Notes under the pieces: model-generated | Told to the model about the DNA's origin: nothing | Database searches by the model: none | The model's input: only the letters and a program-made list of their open reading frames with translations | DNA from: Planctomycetota bacterium | GTDB lineage: Bacteria > Planctomycetota > UBA1135 > UBA2386 | DNA: 9,956 bases | Reading direction: 5' to 3' | Assembly (NCBI GenBank): GCA_016793305.1 | Contig: JAEUHU010000283.1 | Location: forward strand, 1-9,956 | Part shown: positions 7,725-9,956 of the stretch, piece after piece | Numbering within the stretch: the first letter of the stretch is position 1 | Layout: every line of letters begins with the position of its first letter | Made by a program: the position numbers and the translations under genes

Positions 7725-7748
7725 CGGCCCACCGACCGACCGGCCCAC
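7725..7748. repeat. Short direct repeat CGGCCCAC, 16 bp apart
   Basis: Two exact copies of CGGCCCAC (7725-7732 and 7741-7748) flank CGACCGAC, just upstream of the SWIM gene. The spacing could suit a tandem operator. In DNA this GC-rich it may also be chance. Confidence 0.3.
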
Positions 7749-7792
7749 GAACGGGGACACGGATTTCCCGGTCCGCTGCGTACCTTCGGGCC

Positions 7793-7811
7793 GCGGCGGG
7801 GAAACCGCCGC
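7793..7811 (+). promoter_or_regulatory. Perfect 7-bp GC hairpin before the sigma gene
   Basis: GCGGCGG (7793-7799), loop GGAAA (7800-7804) and CCGCCGC (7805-7811) form a perfect stem-loop. It ends directly before the GTG at 7812, one of the possible sigma starts. With the ATG at 7851 as start it lies about 40 nt upstream in the leader. It is not followed by a T-run, so it is not a standard intrinsic terminator. It could affect initiation or mRNA stability. Confidence 0.5.
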
Positions 7812-7824
7812 GTGCCCCTCGTGA

Positions 7825-7841
7825 CCCACCCACCCGAACCC
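7825..7841 (-). other. G-quadruplex motif
   Basis: The minus strand reads GGGTTCGGGTGGGTGGG: four G3 runs with loops of 3, 1 and 1 nt, a canonical and short-looped G4 pattern. It sits in the divergent control region, on the template strand of the sigma gene. Folding has not been tested. Confidence 0.6.
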
Positions 7842-7850
7842 GCGCGGGCG

Positions 7851-8342
7851 ATGGACGCCGTCGCCGCCTTCGTGCAGCGCCACCAGCTGGCGACGTGGCG
7901 CTTCCTGCACGTGCTCGGCTGCCGGGGCGCCGAGGCCGAGTCGATCGTGCAGGACGCACTGGTGCTGGCCCTGCAGAAGGGCGTCCACGAACGACCCGAG
8001 GCGGAGGCGGCCGCGTTCCTGCGCCAGACCGGGAAGCACCTGTGGCTGCGCACCCAGCGCGCCGACCGGCGGCGACTCGCGCGCCATGCCGCGGCCGCGG
8101 AACGCGCCTTCCAGCGGGACCTCGGCGACAGCGACGGTTCCACCTGGCTCGCCGCGTTGCAGCGCTGCCTCGAGGACCTGCCGGCCCGTTCACGGCGCGC
8201 GCTCGACGCGACCTATCGCGACGGGCTGTCCCGCGCCGACCTGGCGACCGAACTCGGCCTCGGGGAACACGGCGTGCGCACGCTGCTGCAGCGCCTGCGC
8301 GCCACCCTCCGCCACTGCATCGAACGGCGACGCGAACGATGA
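7851..8342 (+). CDS. ECF-type RNA polymerase sigma factor (sigma-70 family)
   Basis: 163 residues from the ATG at 7851, the usual size of a minimal two-domain sigma factor. Region 2 spans about 5-72, with EAESIVQDALVLALQ (28-42) matching the core-binding helix and FLRQTGKHLWL (56-66) in the -10 recognition area. A short linker (about 73-97) leads to region 4 (about 98-159), with LEDLPARSRRAL (107-118) and a helix-turn-helix (126-150) for the -35 element. There is no region 1.1 or 3, so it is ECF-like. Alternative in-frame GTG starts at 7812 and 7821 would add 13 or 10 residues. I prefer 7851 because region 2 begins there, but no start has a clear Shine-Dalgarno; only 7812 has a purine-rich stretch at a fitting distance, within a hairpin. 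The stop overlaps the next gene by 4 nt (ATGA, 8339-8342), so the two products probably act together. The target promoters are unknown. Confidence 0.88.
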   Translation: MDAVAAFVQRHQLATWRFLHVLGCRGAEAESIVQDALVLALQKGVHERPEAEAAAFLRQTGKHLWLRTQRADRRRLARHAAAAERAFQRDLGDSDGSTWLAALQRCLEDLPARSRRALDATYRDGLSRADLATELGLGEHGVRTLLQRLRATLRHCIERRRER

Positions 8343-9956
8343 GCGCATCCGACGACGACCTCCCGGACGATCCCGTGCTCGACGGCCTGCTGGCCGAAGC
8401 CCTCGGCGACGAACCGTTCGCCGACCAGGTCGACGCAGTGCGCGCGCGCCTGCAGGCGGACGAGGTCGGGGGGCCCGCTGCGGCGCCGCCTCGACGCAAG
8501 AACCGGTGGACCATCGCCGCAGCACTGCTCGGGCTCGCCGTGGTCGTGGGCACGGCCACCTGGCAGCACGATCGGGACACGAAGGTCGCCCACACCCGCG
8601 CCGACGAACCGGTCCCGATGGCGACGGTGACTTCGGCGGCCGAGGCCAGGGCCCTGCCCGCGACGACCCGCGGCGTCGCGGTGGTCGGCGGCGACGACGA
8701 GGTGCTGGCGGCGTTGCTGCCGCTGCGCGACCTCGAAGTGCTGGTCGTGCGCGAGCCGTGGAACGAGGCCTTCGGGCTCAGCCTCAAAGTGGCCCCGCCC
8801 CACCAGGTCCAGCACGTGACGGCGGCGTGCTGGGCGACGTTCGCCCGCTTCGCCAAGCTGCGTCGCCTCGAGCTGCGCGGCACGGTGCACGCCGGTTACC
8901 ACGCGGCGTCGGTTCCCGCCGACGCGCCGCCGCCCGCGGAAGCGTTCGCCGCCCTCGAACGCCTGCCCATGCTCGAGTCGTTGACGCTGCGCTGCATGGA
9001 CGCGTCCGACGCGCTGCTGCAGCAGCTGCCGAAGCTGCGGATGCTGCGGCACCTCGACCTGTCGTTCGACCACGGCTTCGAAGAGGTCGGCGTCGCCGCG
9101 ATCCTGCAGTGCCGCGAGCTGCGTTCGTTGTCGCTGGCAGGTTGCCAGCAACTGCACGGGCGGCTGCTGGCGCGGCTGCACGAGCTGCCGCAGCTCGAAC
9201 TGCTCGACCTCTCCGCGATCGACGGGATGAACTGGCGGGCCGGCACCGCCGAGCTCGACCTGCCCGAGGCACGCGCGGCGCTGGAGCACGCGCGGCGACT
9301 CGCCGGTCAGGGCGGAATGGGGCCGACCGACGCCGCGCTCGAAGGCCTCGCCCGTTGCCCGAAGCTGCGCACGCTCGACATCGGCAATGGCCACTGGACC
9401 GGTGCTGGACTCGCCGAGCTCGGTGCGCTGCGGTCGCTGCGCGAACTGGATGCGTTCGGCGGTCAGGACCCGAGCCACGGCTTCGTGGCGTCGCTGCCGA
9501 AGGAGCTCGAACGCCTCGATCTGTGCGGCGAGTACGGCGACGCGCTGTGCAGCGAGATCGCCGCTCATCTGCCGAAGCTGCGCCACCTGAACCTCGCCGC
9601 CTGCTACCGGATCACCGAGCGGGGCCTCGCCGCCCTGCTCGCGAACCAGGCCCTGCGTTCGCTCGACCTGCGCCAGATGCGCGGCCTCGGCCCCGGCTTC
9701 GCCGCCACGCTGGCGACGGGGGCTCACCTCGAACGGCTCGACCTGCGCCACAGCGATGCGCTCGGCGCCGACGGCCTGCGCGCGCTGCGGCAGCTGCCGA
9801 ACCTGCGGGTGCTGGACGTCAGCTGGTGCGCGCAGTTCGGGGCGGAAGCAGCGAGGATCTCGTCGCGCGAGGCGGTCGACCTGCTGCTGGCGTTGCCCGC
9901 CCTCGAAGACCTGCAGATGCTCGGCTGGGTGCCGCTCGCCGACGAGGACCTCGCCC
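8339..9956 (+). CDS. Transmembrane leucine-rich repeat protein, possible partner of the sigma factor (C-terminus cut by window edge)
   Basis: 539 residues are visible and the frame is open at the right edge. An acidic N-terminus (1-50) is followed by a basic patch PRRKNR (51-56) and one hydrophobic span (about 57-75). By the positive-inside rule the N-terminus is cytoplasmic and the rest extracytoplasmic. From about residue 130, at least 13 leucine-rich repeats of the L-x-x-L-x-L type recur about every 25 residues, for example at 174, 212, 236, 261, 286, 343, 390, 414, 439, 464 and 489. Several carry the Cys/Asn variants and helical halves of the RNI/AMN1-like class. The interruption at about 292-340 is a longer, divergent unit. 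The 4-nt overlap with the sigma gene suggests a sigma/regulator pair, with residues 1-55 as a possible anti-sigma segment. No His/Cys zinc motif of classical anti-sigma factors is present there. The LRR and membrane-span calls are firm; the regulatory role is inference. Confidence 0.87.
   Translation, partial: MSASDDDLPDDPVLDGLLAEALGDEPFADQVDAVRARLQADEVGGPAAAPPRRKNRWTIAAALLGLAVVVGTATWQHDRDTKVAHTRADEPVPMATVTSAAEARALPATTRGVAVVGGDDEVLAALLPLRDLEVLVVREPWNEAFGLSLKVAPPHQVQHVTAACWATFARFAKLRRLELRGTVHAGYHAASVPADAPPPAEAFAALERLPMLESLTLRCMDASDALLQQLPKLRMLRHLDLSFDHGFEEVGVAAILQCRELRSLSLAGCQQLHGRLLARLHELPQLELLDLSAIDGMNWRAGTAELDLPEARAALEHARRLAGQGGMGPTDAALEGLARCPKLRTLDIGNGHWTGAGLAELGALRSLRELDAFGGQDPSHGFVASLPKELERLDLCGEYGDALCSEIAAHLPKLRHLNLAACYRITERGLAALLANQALRSLDLRQMRGLGPGFAATLATGAHLERLDLRHSDALGADGLRALRQLPNLRVLDVSWCAQFGAEAARISSREAVDLLLALPALEDLQMLGWVPLADEDLA

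Larger units (their letters stand above)
7712..7850. promoter_or_regulatory. Divergent control region between the SWIM operon and the sigma/LRR genes
   Basis: This 139-bp stretch separates two divergent start codons and must hold the promoters of both units unless these lie inside neighbouring genes. No convincing -35/-10 pair is visible on either strand, which is common in such GC-rich DNA. It contains an 8-bp direct repeat, a perfect hairpin and a G-quadruplex motif, listed separately. If the sigma gene starts at GTG 7812 or 7821, the region is shorter. Confidence 0.55.

Noticed and set aside
8213..9751. 512-codon open frame on the minus strand
   Set aside because: It is antisense to the LRR gene. 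Its Gln/Arg/Val-rich repeats simply mirror the LRR codons.

Overview
The window is very GC-rich, with G or C at most third codon positions, so long spurious frames run opposite and alongside nearly every real gene. Eight protein-coding genes can be supported. No RNA genes, insertion sequences, phage genes or CRISPR arrays were seen. The ECF sigma factor followed by an overlapping gene for a transmembrane leucine-rich-repeat protein, together with the base composition, suggests a free-living high-GC bacterium such as a planctomycete. This placement is inference; a myxobacterium-like or other GC-rich lineage cannot be excluded.

Minus strand, transcribed right to left from about 7711: a compact five-gene operon. 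In order of transcription it encodes a SWIM zinc-finger protein (6335-7711), a DUF5691-type helical protein (4833-6338), a MoxR-family AAA+ ATPase (3754-4836), a DUF5682 protein (1468-3738) and a von Willebrand factor A (VWA) protein (293-1471). Three of its four junctions are ATGA stop/start overlaps and the fourth is a 15-nt gap, so the proteins are probably made together. MoxR ATPases commonly work with VWA partners as ATP-driven chaperones or remodelling machines. The inferred picture is a MoxR/VWA motor with a SWIM nucleic-acid- or protein-binding subunit, a helical scaffold (DUF5691) and a large possible enzyme (DUF5682). The start of DUF5682 carries His and Glu motifs reminiscent of the TraB/TIKI/EreA hydrolase fold. 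I recall these five families lying together in other bacteria, but I know of no established function for the set.

Downstream of the operon, after an 87-bp gap and on the same strand, the first 68 codons of a proline racemase-family gene run off the left edge (positions 1-205). It looks metabolically unrelated.

The region 7712-7850 is the divergent control region. It holds an 8-bp direct repeat, a perfect 7-bp hairpin and a canonical G-quadruplex motif on the minus strand.

Plus strand from about 7851: an ECF-type sigma factor (7851-8342), overlapped by 4 nt by a gene (8339 to the right edge) for a protein with a short cytoplasmic N-terminus, one membrane span and at least 13 leucine-rich repeats. 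The pair resembles a sigma factor with a membrane-bound partner, possibly a non-classical anti-sigma factor with an extracytoplasmic LRR sensor.
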